Origin: an uncultured Muribaculaceae bacterium
GTDB taxonomy: Bacteria; Bacteroidota; Bacteroidia; Bacteroidales; Muribaculaceae
Assembly: GCA_910578035.1 (NCBI GenBank)
Contig: CAJTOB010000031.1
Location: 1 to 34,508 of the forward strand
Length of the DNA: 34,508 bases
Direction of reading: 5' to 3'
Shown here: positions 1 through 7,746 of the stretch, piece after piece
How the letters are laid out: every line of letters starts with the position of its first letter
How positions within the stretch are numbered: position 1 is the stretch's first letter
Notes under the pieces: model-generated
What the model was told of the DNA's origin: nothing
The model's database searches: none
Seen by the model: only the letters and a program-made list of their open reading frames with translations
Made by a program: the position numbers and the translations under genes

Positions 1-64
1 TGTCCGTGACCGAGACTTCTTCATCTTCCGACTGGTCAAACTCTACGCCTAAAAAATTTAACAT
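1..64 (-). CDS. Unidentified gene, 5' end only
   Basis: An ATG at 64 reading leftward opens a frame that stays open for 21 codons to the window edge. The peptide begins MLNFLGVEFDQSEDEE and is acidic. There is no clear Shine-Dalgarno site, as usual in Bacteroidota. A TATATTTG element on the same strand at 157-164 could be its promoter. The next upstream ATG on this strand (86) hits a stop after three codons, so 64 is the only sensible start. I do not recognise the product from so short a piece. Confidence 0.4.
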   Translation of the reverse strand, partial: MLNFLGVEFDQSEDEEVSVTD

Positions 65-407
65 TCTCTTCGACTCAATTTAACATATGTACCGGGGTTT
101 CGGCTTGACCCAGTATTAATGTGTTTCTCATGGATTCAATATTTCTTAATGTCAGACAAATATATCTAAATTTTTGTAAAAGTTTATATTTTGAGGATTA
201 AAAATAAGTTTTTTATCAATTATTAACATATAAAAAAGGGGAGTAAATCGAACTTACCCGAAGAATTAAAGCCTTCGCAGTGTTTGGCGCTGATAATAGA
301 TGTGTTGCCAATTGACTATTCGCTGAATGGTTAAGAGGGGTGAGCTATTCAACGAATTCGCGGAATAGTTACGTAAGTGTTGTCACTGAATGCTAGTAAA
401 AAGGGAA
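65..407. other. AT-rich intergenic region with palindromes
   Basis: No convincing gene is seen in these 343 bases. The left part is AT-rich and probably holds the promoter of the gene starting at 64. The right part has two inverted repeats that share the half-site CTATTC: ACTATTC-gct-GAATGGT at 315-331, and a near-palindrome of 24 bases at 345-368 whose core is CGAATTCG and whose outer arms are CTATTC and GAATAG. Just past the yraN stop the minus strand has a short T run (396-400). The repeats could be the operon terminator or a protein-binding site. Confidence 0.5.
157..164 (-). promoter_or_regulatory. Candidate -7 promoter element for the gene starting at 64
   Basis: On the minus strand this reads TATATTTG, matching the Bacteroidota -7 consensus TAnnTTTG. 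No convincing TTTG is found 19-20 bases upstream. It would give a leader of roughly 85 bases. Confidence 0.35.
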
Positions 408-779
408 TCAGTAGGTGCGGAGGGGCGGGTCGAAGGCGTCGGGAAGGTGTTCGAGGCGATAGTTCTCGGGGTTGCCGTTGATCGCAAATAGATCGAAGCG
501 CGGATACTGGCGTAGCTCGGGGTGCATAGCCAGATAGGCATTTGCTGCGCGCACCATATTTGCAATTTTACGGCGGTCTATGACTTCGAGAGGGTCTTCG
601 TCCATGCTGGCACGAGTCTTGACCTCTGCAAAGACAATTGTATCGGCACTGATAGCCACAATGTCGAGTTCGAGGTGCCCTTCACGCCAGTTGCGCTCAG
701 CTATTGCCCACCCTTCCGATGTGAGTTTGTCGCAGGCAAGGTTTTCGCCCCATTTGCCGATTTCGTTGTGCTTAGCCAT
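408..779 (-). CDS. YraN family (UPF0102) predicted endonuclease-like protein
   Basis: This 123-residue protein matches the YraN/UPF0102 family in length and motif order. It has an N-terminal GEN-LACDKL helix, an RNWR segment, ELDIVA, and then IVFAEVKTR. The D in ELDIVA and the E-x-K in FAEVK correspond to the catalytic acidic and lysine positions of the PD-(D/E)XK nuclease fold. The biological role of the family is not established; the relation to Holliday-junction resolvases is by fold only. Its ATG directly abuts the trkH stop codon, so it is the last gene of the dxs-trk operon and probably translated by reinitiation. Identification is firm; function is open. Confidence 0.9.
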   Translation of the reverse strand: MAKHNEIGKWGENLACDKLTSEGWAIAERNWREGHLELDIVAISADTIVFAEVKTRASMDEDPLEVIDRRKIANMVRAANAYLAMHPELRQYPRFDLFAINGNPENYRLEHLPDAFDPPLRTY

Positions 780-2267
780 TTATCGTCTCCAGAAGGCAGG
801 GGTGAAGAGAACCAGTACGGTGAAGATTTCCAGACGACCGGTCAGCATCTGGAACGACAGAATCCATTTGGCCGTATCGGGCAGAATATCGTAGGAATTG
901 CCATAACCTGTTATGCCGGCGCCGAGACCGGTGTTTGAAAGGCACGAGAACGACGAGAAAAACGCGTCGACCAGAGGAACCCCGCATGCAGTCAGAGCCA
1001 TACCTCCCGCTACAATAAGAAGCATATATATGCAAAGGAATGCTATCACCTTGCTCACCAGCTCCGGATTGACCACTCGGTCGTTGACCTTGACCGACAT
1101 TATGGAGTTAGGGAAGAGGCAGCGGTATAGTTCGTTGTGGGCGTTTTTGAAAAGATAAAGTATTCGGTCTATCTTGGCTCCGCCGCTGGTGCTGCCTGCG
1201 CAGGCGCCGAAGAACATCATTACGAATGTAAGCGATAGCACAAACGGCCCCCATGCTTCATAGTTGCTTGTGCTGAATCCCGTAGACGTGATTGTAGATA
1301 CAATCTGGAACAGCGGGTCGATGACCGCTTCAACCCAGTTGGAGGCCTGCCCGCGAAGCATTATCGTGGTCGAGAAGAGCACGAGCATGAGCAGAATAAT
1401 GGCTATGTAGGTATGAAAGACATCGTTCTGCCTGAGCGATTTGAAGTTGCCTCGCAGACATTTGTATATCAGCCCGAAATTGACGCCGCCGAGAAACATG
1501 AATACAATCAGCACTATTTTGATATACAGCGAACTTGTCCAGGCTGCAATGCCGTCTTCGTGCGATGAATATCCTCCTGTCGATATTGCTCCGAATGCGT
1601 GGCAGAAACTGTCAAAAAGGTCCATCGGTCCAAGCCAAAGCAGGAATATCAGCACGGCGGTAAGGCCGATATAGATTAACCATAGGCTTTTGGCTGTCTG
1701 GCTGATGCGTGGCTGTATCTTGTCGTGGGTGATACCGGTGACTTCGGCGTTGAACATCTGCATTCCTCCCGAGTGGTTAAGCATGGGAATCACCGCAAGT
1801 GTAAACAGTATAATACCCATGCCGCCAATCCATTGCATTAGAGCTCGCCATAGATGTATGCCGTGACTCATGCCCTCGATGCTGTCGAGTACGGAGGCTC
1901 CCGTGGTTGTGAAGCCCGACATAGCCTCGAAGAAGGCGTCAGGAATATTTACAGACTTGGTACAGAACAGGAATGGTATCATTCCGAAGATAGAGAATAC
2001 GACCCATACCATTGCCGTGAGAAGATATCCGTCGCGTTTGCCCATATGCGAGCTCGTCGGACGGCAGAAGCGTGCGCATATTCCGCCAGCAGTGAGTGTC
2101 AGCAAAGCAGTGGAGGCAAAAGGCTTCCAGTCGCTTTCGCCGTAGGCTATACATGTGCCCGTCGGCACAAGCAGAAACACACCTTCAATTAGAAGGAGCC
2201 ACCCGACTATCATGCCGAGCATGCGCCAGTTTATGAAGTGCCTGTGAGAACGCTTTAAAGCTGTCAT
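780..2267 (-). CDS. trkH: Trk-type potassium uptake protein, membrane subunit TrkH
   Basis: This 495-residue integral membrane protein is the ion-conducting subunit of a Trk/Ktr potassium transporter. The four P-loop regions of the family are visible: one around SGFTTTGAS, one around FGAISTGGYS, one around STITSTGFSTSNY, and one around FSCLSNTGLGAG. Each carries the selectivity-filter glycine. The intervening sequence is a series of hydrophobic helices. The start codon shares one base with the trkA stop (TGATG), so the channel and its regulatory subunit are translationally coupled. Length and architecture are normal. The KtrB versus TrkH distinction is by size and the N-terminal hydrophobic extension, which favours TrkH. 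Confidence 0.95.
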   Translation of the reverse strand: MTALKRSHRHFINWRMLGMIVGWLLLIEGVFLLVPTGTCIAYGESDWKPFASTALLTLTAGGICARFCRPTSSHMGKRDGYLLTAMVWVVFSIFGMIPFLFCTKSVNIPDAFFEAMSGFTTTGASVLDSIEGMSHGIHLWRALMQWIGGMGIILFTLAVIPMLNHSGGMQMFNAEVTGITHDKIQPRISQTAKSLWLIYIGLTAVLIFLLWLGPMDLFDSFCHAFGAISTGGYSSHEDGIAAWTSSLYIKIVLIVFMFLGGVNFGLIYKCLRGNFKSLRQNDVFHTYIAIILLMLVLFSTTIMLRGQASNWVEAVIDPLFQIVSTITSTGFSTSNYEAWGPFVLSLTFVMMFFGACAGSTSGGAKIDRILYLFKNAHNELYRCLFPNSIMSVKVNDRVVNPELVSKVIAFLCIYMLLIVAGGMALTACGVPLVDAFFSSFSCLSNTGLGAGITGYGNSYDILPDTAKWILSFQMLTGRLEIFTVLVLFTPAFWRR

Positions 2268-3601
2268 CAGTTGAATAGTTTTTCGACCTTATGAAGAGCT
2301 CCCGACAGACAGAACACGAGCACATGGTCGCCAGGCTGGAGCACGGTGTTGCCGGTGATGAGCATGCCTTCGTCATTGCGGATGAGGCCTGCCAAAGTCA
2401 TGTCGTGCGACAGTTTGAGGTCTTTTACTGGCGAACGGGTTATTTTGGACCCTTCATGCACCTCCAGTTCGGCAACCTCCGCATCGGCAAGAGCGAGGCA
2501 TTTCGAGGTCGACGAGTCGGCATCGAGCAGCAGCTGGAATATAGTGCTTGATGCGAGGAGTTTTTTGTTTACGACAGTGCCGATATTGAGATTTTCGGCC
2601 TGTGAGATAAATTGAATGTTCTCGACATCTGCAACCGTCTTTTTTATGCCCATTTCTTTTGCTGTCAGGCATGTGAAAATGTTTGTTTCCGAACTGTCCG
2701 TCAGAGCTACAAAAGCGTCCATATCGCCGATTCCGATGTCGGCGAGCAAATCAGCGTCGCGGGCGTCGCCGTGTATTATTTCGCAGTCCGGACATTTCTG
2801 GGGGAGTTTGCGGCAAATCTCGAGGTCGTTTTCAACAATCTTGAACTTGAAGCGGTTGCCGGCAAGGTTTACAAGGCGGATTGCTATTTTGGAGCCTCCC
2901 ATTATTAGGACGCGCCTTATTTTGTGTTCGGTCTTGCCGGTAAGAACGAGAATGTCGTCTATGTGGTCGCGTGTGGTCGTGAGGTAGATGATGTCGCCAC
3001 TTTCCATCTGGTCGTCGCCACGCGGTATGATTGTCTCATGATTGCGCTTTATGGCCGATATGTGGAAATGACGGTTTGTGAAGGCGAAATCCTTTAGTTT
3101 CATGCCGGTGATAGGCGCACCCTGCCGCAGTTTTACACCTGCAAGGATAATTGCGCCATTATGCAGCTCGAACCAGTTGCGTATCCATGAGCGGCTTAGC
3201 GAAGTGATGATCTCTTCGGCGGCTACATGCTCGGGGTAAATCACATGGTCTACGCCTATGTGGCGGACGTGCTTTGTGTTTGCCGGGTTCATGAAGTCGT
3301 ATGAAGTTATGCGCGCCACGGTGGTATGTGCGCCAAGATTCTTGGCAATTGAACACGCTACAATGTTGTTCGATTCGTATGGCGTTACTGCGATGAACAG
3401 ATCGCATTGGCCCGCATGTGCTTCCCGAAGAGTCGCAAAAGATGTCGGATCGCCTACTACGGTCATGAGATTGTAGTTGGCGTCGAGCACGGCAAGACGT
3501 TCGTTGTTCTCGTCGACCAAAGTGATATCTTGTTCTTCAGCCGAGAGGAGTTTGGCAAGGTGGGAACCGACCTCGCCCGCTCCTGCTATCACTATTTTCA
3601 T
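2267..3601 (-). CDS. trkA: Trk system potassium uptake protein TrkA
   Basis: This cytoplasmic regulatory subunit of Trk potassium uptake has 444 residues and the duplicated layout of classical TrkA. An N-terminal RCK domain starts with the nucleotide-binding GAGEVGSHLA near residue 7, and a second begins near residue 230 with LIMGGSKIA. Each Rossmann half is followed by an RCK-C-type segment that ends in a beta-rich stretch (for example NTVLQPGDHVLVFC). It binds NAD(H) or adenine nucleotides and gates TrkH. Its ATG overlaps the dxs stop as ATGA, and its own stop overlaps the trkH start. Family and partner are certain from sequence and position. Confidence 0.96.
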   Translation of the reverse strand: MKIVIAGAGEVGSHLAKLLSAEEQDITLVDENNERLAVLDANYNLMTVVGDPTSFATLREAHAGQCDLFIAVTPYESNNIVACSIAKNLGAHTTVARITSYDFMNPANTKHVRHIGVDHVIYPEHVAAEEIITSLSRSWIRNWFELHNGAIILAGVKLRQGAPITGMKLKDFAFTNRHFHISAIKRNHETIIPRGDDQMESGDIIYLTTTRDHIDDILVLTGKTEHKIRRVLIMGGSKIAIRLVNLAGNRFKFKIVENDLEICRKLPQKCPDCEIIHGDARDADLLADIGIGDMDAFVALTDSSETNIFTCLTAKEMGIKKTVADVENIQFISQAENLNIGTVVNKKLLASSTIFQLLLDADSSTSKCLALADAEVAELEVHEGSKITRSPVKDLKLSHDMTLAGLIRNDEGMLITGNTVLQPGDHVLVFCLSGALHKVEKLFN

Positions 3602-5505
3602 CGTTTTGCAGTTTTTATTATTGTCGCCAGAATCCCATCGGTATCATAGCCGCAGATGGCGTGCAGTTGTGCCGGAGTGCCCTGGGGAATGAACTTGTCG
3701 GGCATGCCGAGGCGAACTATTGTCCGCGGAATACCGTGTGATGTAAACCAGTCGGATACGGCACTGCCCATGCCTCCGTCGATTGTGCCGTCTTCAACTG
3801 TTATTATCGGGCAGTTTTTGGCGGCGACTTCGGCAAGTATATCCTCGTCGATAGGCTTGGCGAAAATCATGTCGTAGTGAGCGGCGTCAATGCCTTCCTT
3901 ACGGGCCTTGGCAACGGCTTCTGCTGCCGGTGCTGCCACCGGGCCGATGGTGAGAACGGCGATTTCCGAGCCGTCGGTAAGGCGTTCGCCTTTGCCTATT
4001 GGCAGTTCGCGCATGGCGTTCTGCCATTCCATCAATTTGCCACCCCCTCGGGGATAGCGGATTGCAAAGGGGCCGTGGTCGGCGGCCTGAGCCGTGTACA
4101 GAAGATTGCGGAGAGCATGTTCGTCGCGCCCCGAGGCTACAATCATGCCAGGAACGGTGCGCATATATGCTATGTCGAAAGCGCCGTGGTGTGTAGCGCC
4201 GTCTTCGCCTACGATTCCGGCGCGGTCTATACAGAATATCACCGGGAGGCGTTGCAGGGCTATGTCGTGGATTATGTGGTCGTATCCGCGCTGAAGGAAG
4301 CTCGAATATATGCCGACAAAAGGACGCATGCCGTCTTTGGCGAGCCCTCCCGCAAATGTCACGGCATGACCCTCCGAAATGCCTACGTCGAACACTCGTT
4401 CCGGCATTTCGGCCTGCATGGTCGAAATGGACGTTCCCGACGGCATAGCCGCTGTGATAGCTACGATTTTATCGTTTTTGCGGGCAAGTTCAAGCAAGGT
4501 GTTGCCGAAAACATCTTGATATTTGAGCGGAGCGTCGGGTCTGGAGCCTTCTCTTTTGCCGGATTCCGGGTCGAAACGGCCTGGAGCATGCCAGGAGGCG
4601 GGGTCGGCTTCAGCGGGCGCATATCCTTTGCCTTTAATAGTGCGCAGATGCAGTATGCGGGGGCCTTCCATGTCGCGTATGTCGTTGAGCACGCGGACGA
4701 TGGTGGCTATGTCATGTCCGTCGAACGGACCGAAGTAGCGTATGTTGAGCCCTTCAAACAGATTCTGTTGTTTCGATAGCAGCGATTTCAGGCTGTTGTT
4801 GAAACGCAGAAGCGCCCCTTTCCGTCGGTCGCTGACAAGATGCAGTTTTTTTAGTGCTTTAAAAGTCTTGTAGCGCAGATCGTTGTAAATGCGCGAGGTG
4901 GTGAGGTGTGCTAATTGCGAGTTGAGGGCACCGACATTTTTATCGATAGACATGTCGTTGTCGTTGAGCACAATCAGCAGATTGTTTGGAGTGTTGGCCG
5001 CATTGTTGAGGCCCTCGAAGGCAAGACCGCCGCTGATAGATGCGTCTCCTACCACCGCAACCACGTTGCGTCGCGGACTGTCTTTTTTCAGTATGGTTGC
5101 AATAGCCATACCGAGGGCTGCCGATATGGAGTTGGAGGCATGCCCTGCCGAGAATGTGTCGTAGGGGCTTTCATCGGGGTTGGGGAAGCCGCTCAGACCT
5201 CCAAACGTGCGGTTTGTGGAGAAATTGTCGCGTCGGCCGGTCAATAGCTTGTGTCCGTATGCCTGATGGCCTACGTCCCATACTATGCGGTCGTATGGAG
5301 TATCGAATACATAGTGCAGTGCAACCGTTAGCTCCACGGCGCCCATGCTCGATGCAAAGTGACCAGGGTTGACGGCAAGTGATTCGATGAGGAACTGGCG
5401 GATTTCAGCGCAGAGTTGCGGAAGCTGCTCTACGGATAGCTTTCGCAAATCGGAGGGGCTGTCTATTTTGGCGAGCAGCGAGCCATTTATGGTCGCGGCG
5501 CTCAT
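3598..5505 (-). CDS. dxs: 1-deoxy-D-xylulose-5-phosphate synthase
   Basis: Dxs condenses pyruvate and glyceraldehyde 3-phosphate to DXP, the first step of the MEP isoprenoid pathway, using thiamine diphosphate. The 635-residue length is normal. Visible motifs are DVGHQAYGHKLLTGRR near residue 78, the GDG-type ThDP site as GDASISGG with a following NNA near 150, and the transketolase catalytic glutamate in ISEGHAVTFAGG near residue 370. DRAGIVGEDGATHHG follows as in all Dxs. The third position of the usual GDG is A here (GDASI), which is also seen in other Dxs. The gene overlaps both neighbours by four bases (ATGA), so it is the second gene of a coupled operon that continues into trkAH. Confidence 0.97.
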   Translation of the reverse strand: MSAATINGSLLAKIDSPSDLRKLSVEQLPQLCAEIRQFLIESLAVNPGHFASSMGAVELTVALHYVFDTPYDRIVWDVGHQAYGHKLLTGRRDNFSTNRTFGGLSGFPNPDESPYDTFSAGHASNSISAALGMAIATILKKDSPRRNVVAVVGDASISGGLAFEGLNNAANTPNNLLIVLNDNDMSIDKNVGALNSQLAHLTTSRIYNDLRYKTFKALKKLHLVSDRRKGALLRFNNSLKSLLSKQQNLFEGLNIRYFGPFDGHDIATIVRVLNDIRDMEGPRILHLRTIKGKGYAPAEADPASWHAPGRFDPESGKREGSRPDAPLKYQDVFGNTLLELARKNDKIVAITAAMPSGTSISTMQAEMPERVFDVGISEGHAVTFAGGLAKDGMRPFVGIYSSFLQRGYDHIIHDIALQRLPVIFCIDRAGIVGEDGATHHGAFDIAYMRTVPGMIVASGRDEHALRNLLYTAQAADHGPFAIRYPRGGGKLMEWQNAMRELPIGKGERLTDGSEIAVLTIGPVAAPAAEAVAKARKEGIDAAHYDMIFAKPIDEDILAEVAAKNCPIITVEDGTIDGGMGSAVSDWFTSHGIPRTIVRLGMPDKFIPQGTPAQLHAICGYDTDGILATIIKTAKR

Positions 5506-5669
5506 TTGCGTATGTATTTTTTATACATCGGCACAAAAATGATGATTGCCGATGCGAATACTACAAAAATCGTGTAGAGCGTTATTTGCGCATGAGTAAG
5601 TATATAGGCTGCCAGTCCGAGCCATAGCAGACCAAGAATGACAAAGCGGATAATAACCGATAATTTCAT
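5502..5669 (-). CDS. Small two-helix membrane protein, first gene of the dxs-trk operon
   Basis: This 55-residue protein has two hydrophobic segments (about residues 4-24 and 30-47) and a basic C-terminus MYKKYIRK. I chose ATG 5669 because a longer frame from 5747 would contain the whole promoter at 5692-5723, and the extra N-terminus is Cys/Phe-rich and unlike a normal protein start. The stop overlaps the dxs start as ATGA, so translation is coupled. I do not recognise a family. Small proteins of this type are often annotated as hypothetical membrane proteins in Bacteroidales. Topology with the positive end in the cytoplasm is inferred. Confidence 0.75.
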   Translation of the reverse strand: MKLSVIIRFVILGLLWLGLAAYILTHAQITLYTIFVVFASAIIIFVPMYKKYIRK

Positions 5670-5691
5670 AAGCCAATACTTTCTTAGGCTG

Positions 5692-5723
5692 CAAAAGTAG
5701 CAAAAAAAGCACATTCCGGCAAA
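5692..5723 (-). promoter_or_regulatory. Promoter of the small membrane protein-dxs-trkA-trkH-yraN operon
   Basis: On the minus strand a TTTG (5720-5723) is followed after 20 bases by TACTTTTG (5692-5699), an excellent fit to the Bacteroidota housekeeping consensus. The start of transcription would lie near 5685, leaving a leader of only about 15 bases before ATG 5669. Confidence 0.8.
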
Positions 5724-5759
5724 AAAACACAGCCTCTGATTGCCCAACTGCCTGTTTGC

Positions 5760-7034
5760 TTATAGGTTTACAAGCGGCACGCAGTTTGTAAGGTAGCGGC
5801 GGAGCTCGCCCCAGGGATATATAGTGGCAGTGTCGCCGCTCCGAAGGGCCACGGGGCGCTCGTTGAGTTCGACGCGCATATAGTATTTGCCTGATTTACG
5901 GGCTTTGAAAAGCACAAATTGCACGTTTGCGGCCATCGGCACGACATCGAAATCTTTCCAGTGCTGAGCTACGGTGTCGAAATAATTGGTAAGGTAGTTA
6001 CAGCCTGGCACACGGATAAGAGAGAGCAGTGGCATGAGCGTCTCGGCATGTCCGAAACGAAGCACTGCACAAGTAGCGGCGTCTGCGCCTGAAATATAGA
6101 CATCGGTAGTCTCTATGATATTGAGTACGAGGTCGGCTGCAATTTCGGCCGGAACAGACGATACAGTAGTGGCGGTGCGCTGCAGATATTGACGTAGGTT
6201 GAAGCAGCTCCATAGAGCATTGGCTTCTGCCTCTGAGAAATATGTAGCCATTTCAGAGCGCTCGCCCATGGCCTCAAGGCCTGAAACAACATAGTATTCT
6301 ACCAATGCCAGATTCTGCCGGTCTTTATTGTCCTTGTATGGATAGTTTTCGCCAAGTACCCGGCTTATGGCTGAAGTCGGGCAGTATTTATCTACATATT
6401 CAATATATGGAGGCTCCCAGCTTTTGTCCTTGCGGAAATCGAGATAAGCCTGCACGGTGTCGAATGGACGCATCAGAGCTGAGTTGATTCGCCCTGTAGA
6501 TGTTGAGAATGTGAGGCGATTGTTCATTCTGTCGAGCTGATGGGTAAAAGAATACATGCTCATCATAGCTCGCGGAGAGTATGAAGAAAGTGCCTGCACT
6601 ACACCTCCTTGGCTGAATACCTCGGTATAATTATAGAACATACGTGTGGCAATGCCTTGCTGCTCTGCCATTCCGAGCGAGTCGAGAGCGCCCCAGCGAT
6701 TGTTGCTTTGCGCTATGATATGCTCGTTAAGTTTCTGGAGCTGTCTGCCGAGAGGGGTGATTGTGCCAAGACTGTCGGCGCGGTCAAGGGCTTTGCGGAG
6801 AGCTATGCAGTTGGCGGCTGAAGCCGGATAGCGCGCGCCATGACGTCCTACATGGTTGATAAAAACCGGCACAAGTGAATCCGGATATACTGCCTCCTGA
6901 GTCGGGTCCGGGTATGGAGTGAGAGAACCCTGGCATTGTCTCATAGAGTAGCGGGTTGCCATAGGGTCGGAAGCGAAACCGGCCGCGGCCGTAGCGGCAA
7001 GAACTAAGGCAAGTATATATTTGGCAGCTTTCAT
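5760..7034 (-). CDS. Secreted histidine phosphatase of the multiple inositol-polyphosphate phosphatase (MINPP) type
   Basis: This 424-residue branch-2 histidine phosphatase has a signal peptide (hydrophobic residues 5-21, likely cleaved near AGFAS). The phospho-accepting histidine lies in GRHGARYP (RHG at 64-66), and the proton-donor motif is HAE at 329-331 in LRFGHAET. HAE in place of HD separates MINPP-like phytases from HAP phytases and glucose-1-phosphatase. Length matches characterised Bacteroides MINPPs, which strip phosphates from inositol hexakisphosphate and are exported to the periplasm, surface or vesicles. The gene stands alone: its stop is about 90 bases from the next minus-strand start, which has its own promoter. 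Substrate is inferred from family; no pathway genes are adjacent. Confidence 0.85.
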   Translation of the reverse strand: MKAAKYILALVLAATAAAGFASDPMATRYSMRQCQGSLTPYPDPTQEAVYPDSLVPVFINHVGRHGARYPASAANCIALRKALDRADSLGTITPLGRQLQKLNEHIIAQSNNRWGALDSLGMAEQQGIATRMFYNYTEVFSQGGVVQALSSYSPRAMMSMYSFTHQLDRMNNRLTFSTSTGRINSALMRPFDTVQAYLDFRKDKSWEPPYIEYVDKYCPTSAISRVLGENYPYKDNKDRQNLALVEYYVVSGLEAMGERSEMATYFSEAEANALWSCFNLRQYLQRTATTVSSVPAEIAADLVLNIIETTDVYISGADAATCAVLRFGHAETLMPLLSLIRVPGCNYLTNYFDTVAQHWKDFDVVPMAANVQFVLFKARKSGKYYMRVELNERPVALRSGDTATIYPWGELRRYLTNCVPLVNL

Positions 7035-7119
7035 ATGGGTATGTGTTTTCTTTTAAACGATTAGCTATGCTGTTTTGGATTAGATTTAACTCTTTTTGAA
7101 AGTGGTGTGCAAAAACGGT

Positions 7120-7129
7120 GCGCATGCGC
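7120..7129. promoter_or_regulatory. Palindrome GCGCATGCGC in the promoter spacer of the 82-residue gene
   Basis: A perfect 10-base palindrome lies 5 bases before the TACTTTTG element at 7135-7142, where RNA polymerase would sit. This is a typical repressor position. No regulator can be assigned from the sequence; the nearby MerR gene is one candidate. Confidence 0.4.
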
Positions 7130-7134
7130 CGGGC

Positions 7135-7142
7135 TACTTTTG
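7135..7142 (+). promoter_or_regulatory. -7 promoter element of the 82-residue gene
   Basis: TACTTTTG matches TAnnTTTG, 29 bases before ATG 7172. No good TTTG is found 19-20 bases upstream, so the -33 part is weak and an activator may be needed. Confidence 0.6.
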
Positions 7143-7171
7143 CAATGTAAAATTACTCAACACTTACAGTC

Positions 7172-7420
7172 ATGGCAACAGTCTCTTCTTCCGATATTCT
7201 ATGCACCACCGTCTCATTCCGTGGTCGTCGGCTTGCTCAGTTCACATCGAGTGGTTTTAATTCTTTTACCGATGTTCTTCGTGCTGTTCGGGGTGCAGTC
7301 GGTTCGGTCGTAGGTCTTATAGAACTCAGTGTGCTCAATACCAGCCGAGGCTGGCGGGAGAGCCGGTCTATGTATATAGCTCCGAGCGCTCCGGGCGTTC
7401 AGTTGACTTTAGGTCTGTAG
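7172..7420 (+). CDS. Small protein of unknown function (82 residues)
   Basis: This frame has a promoter element 29 bases upstream and an ATG after ACTTACAGTC. The product has no signal peptide or membrane helix. Predicted pattern is strand (TTVSFRGRRLAQF), helix (SFTDVLRAVRGAVG), strand (GLIELSVLNTS), then an aromatic and arginine-rich turn (RGWRESRSMYIAP) and a final strand. That alternation looks like a small alpha/beta domain rather than random sequence. I do not recognise the family. Its last 22 bases overlap the 3' end of the convergent merR-type gene. No partner gene shares its strand: the nearest plus-strand gene is alaS. It could be a lineage-specific orphan; a chance frame is less likely given the promoter. 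Confidence 0.6.
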   Translation: MATVSSSDILCTTVSFRGRRLAQFTSSGFNSFTDVLRAVRGAVGSVVGLIELSVLNTSRGWRESRSMYIAPSAPGVQLTLGL

Positions 7421-7740
7421 TCGAGCGCGCCGAGCAGCCCTTCGAGCTTTCGCCGGACCTCCTGAAGACGCGAAATCACCTGATGTGTCTTCTCGACTGC
7501 CTTGCGGTTTTTGCGCAAATGCTCTCGAGCGGCATCTACTTTAAGCCCCTTGTCTTTGATAAGATACTTTATGATTCGCATGCGTTCGATGTCGGCAGGC
7601 GAGTACATGCGTGAGCCTCCCGATGTTCGGCGCGGTCTTACTTCAGGAATGTTGTTTTCCCAAAAGCGTAGGGTCGACTGAGGCAAATCAAGCAGTTCGG
7701 CAACATCGCCAATGCGGTAAAACTTCTTGTCTAAATCCAT
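7399..7740 (-). CDS. MerR family transcriptional regulator
   Basis: This 113-residue protein has an N-terminal winged helix: KFYRIGDVAELLDLPQSTLRFWE is the recognition helix-turn-helix (residues 6-28), followed by the wing RRTSGGSRMYSPADIERM. The C-terminal half is a coiled coil for dimerisation (about residues 70-105) with no cysteines. It therefore lacks a metal-binding domain and belongs to the short MerR-like proteins common in Bacteroidota. It lies downstream of the M23 peptidase gene on the same strand, separated by 115 bases of AT-rich repeat, and overlaps the 82-residue gene tail-to-tail. The target is unknown. Confidence 0.9.
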   Translation of the reverse strand: MDLDKKFYRIGDVAELLDLPQSTLRFWENNIPEVRPRRTSGGSRMYSPADIERMRIIKYLIKDKGLKVDAAREHLRKNRKAVEKTHQVISRLQEVRRKLEGLLGALDYRPKVN

Positions 7741-7746
7741 TGTCTT

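Noticed and set aside
65..407. tRNA or small RNA gene in the left intergenic region
   Set aside because: The hairpins do not form a cloverleaf, and no T-loop sequence is seen.
3877..4779. Open frame of 300 codons on the plus strand opposite dxs
   Set aside because: It lies entirely inside dxs, has a Cys/Gly-rich random composition and no family match I can see.
5670..5747. N-terminal extension of the small membrane protein from ATG 5747
   Set aside because: The extension would contain the whole operon promoter (5692-5723) and would be Cys/Phe-rich. ATG 5669 gives a normal start after the promoter.
7341..7354. CCAGCC-GA-GGCTGG inside the 82-residue gene as a terminator
   Set aside because: The two-base loop is too short for a stable hairpin, and no T run follows; it lies in coding sequence.
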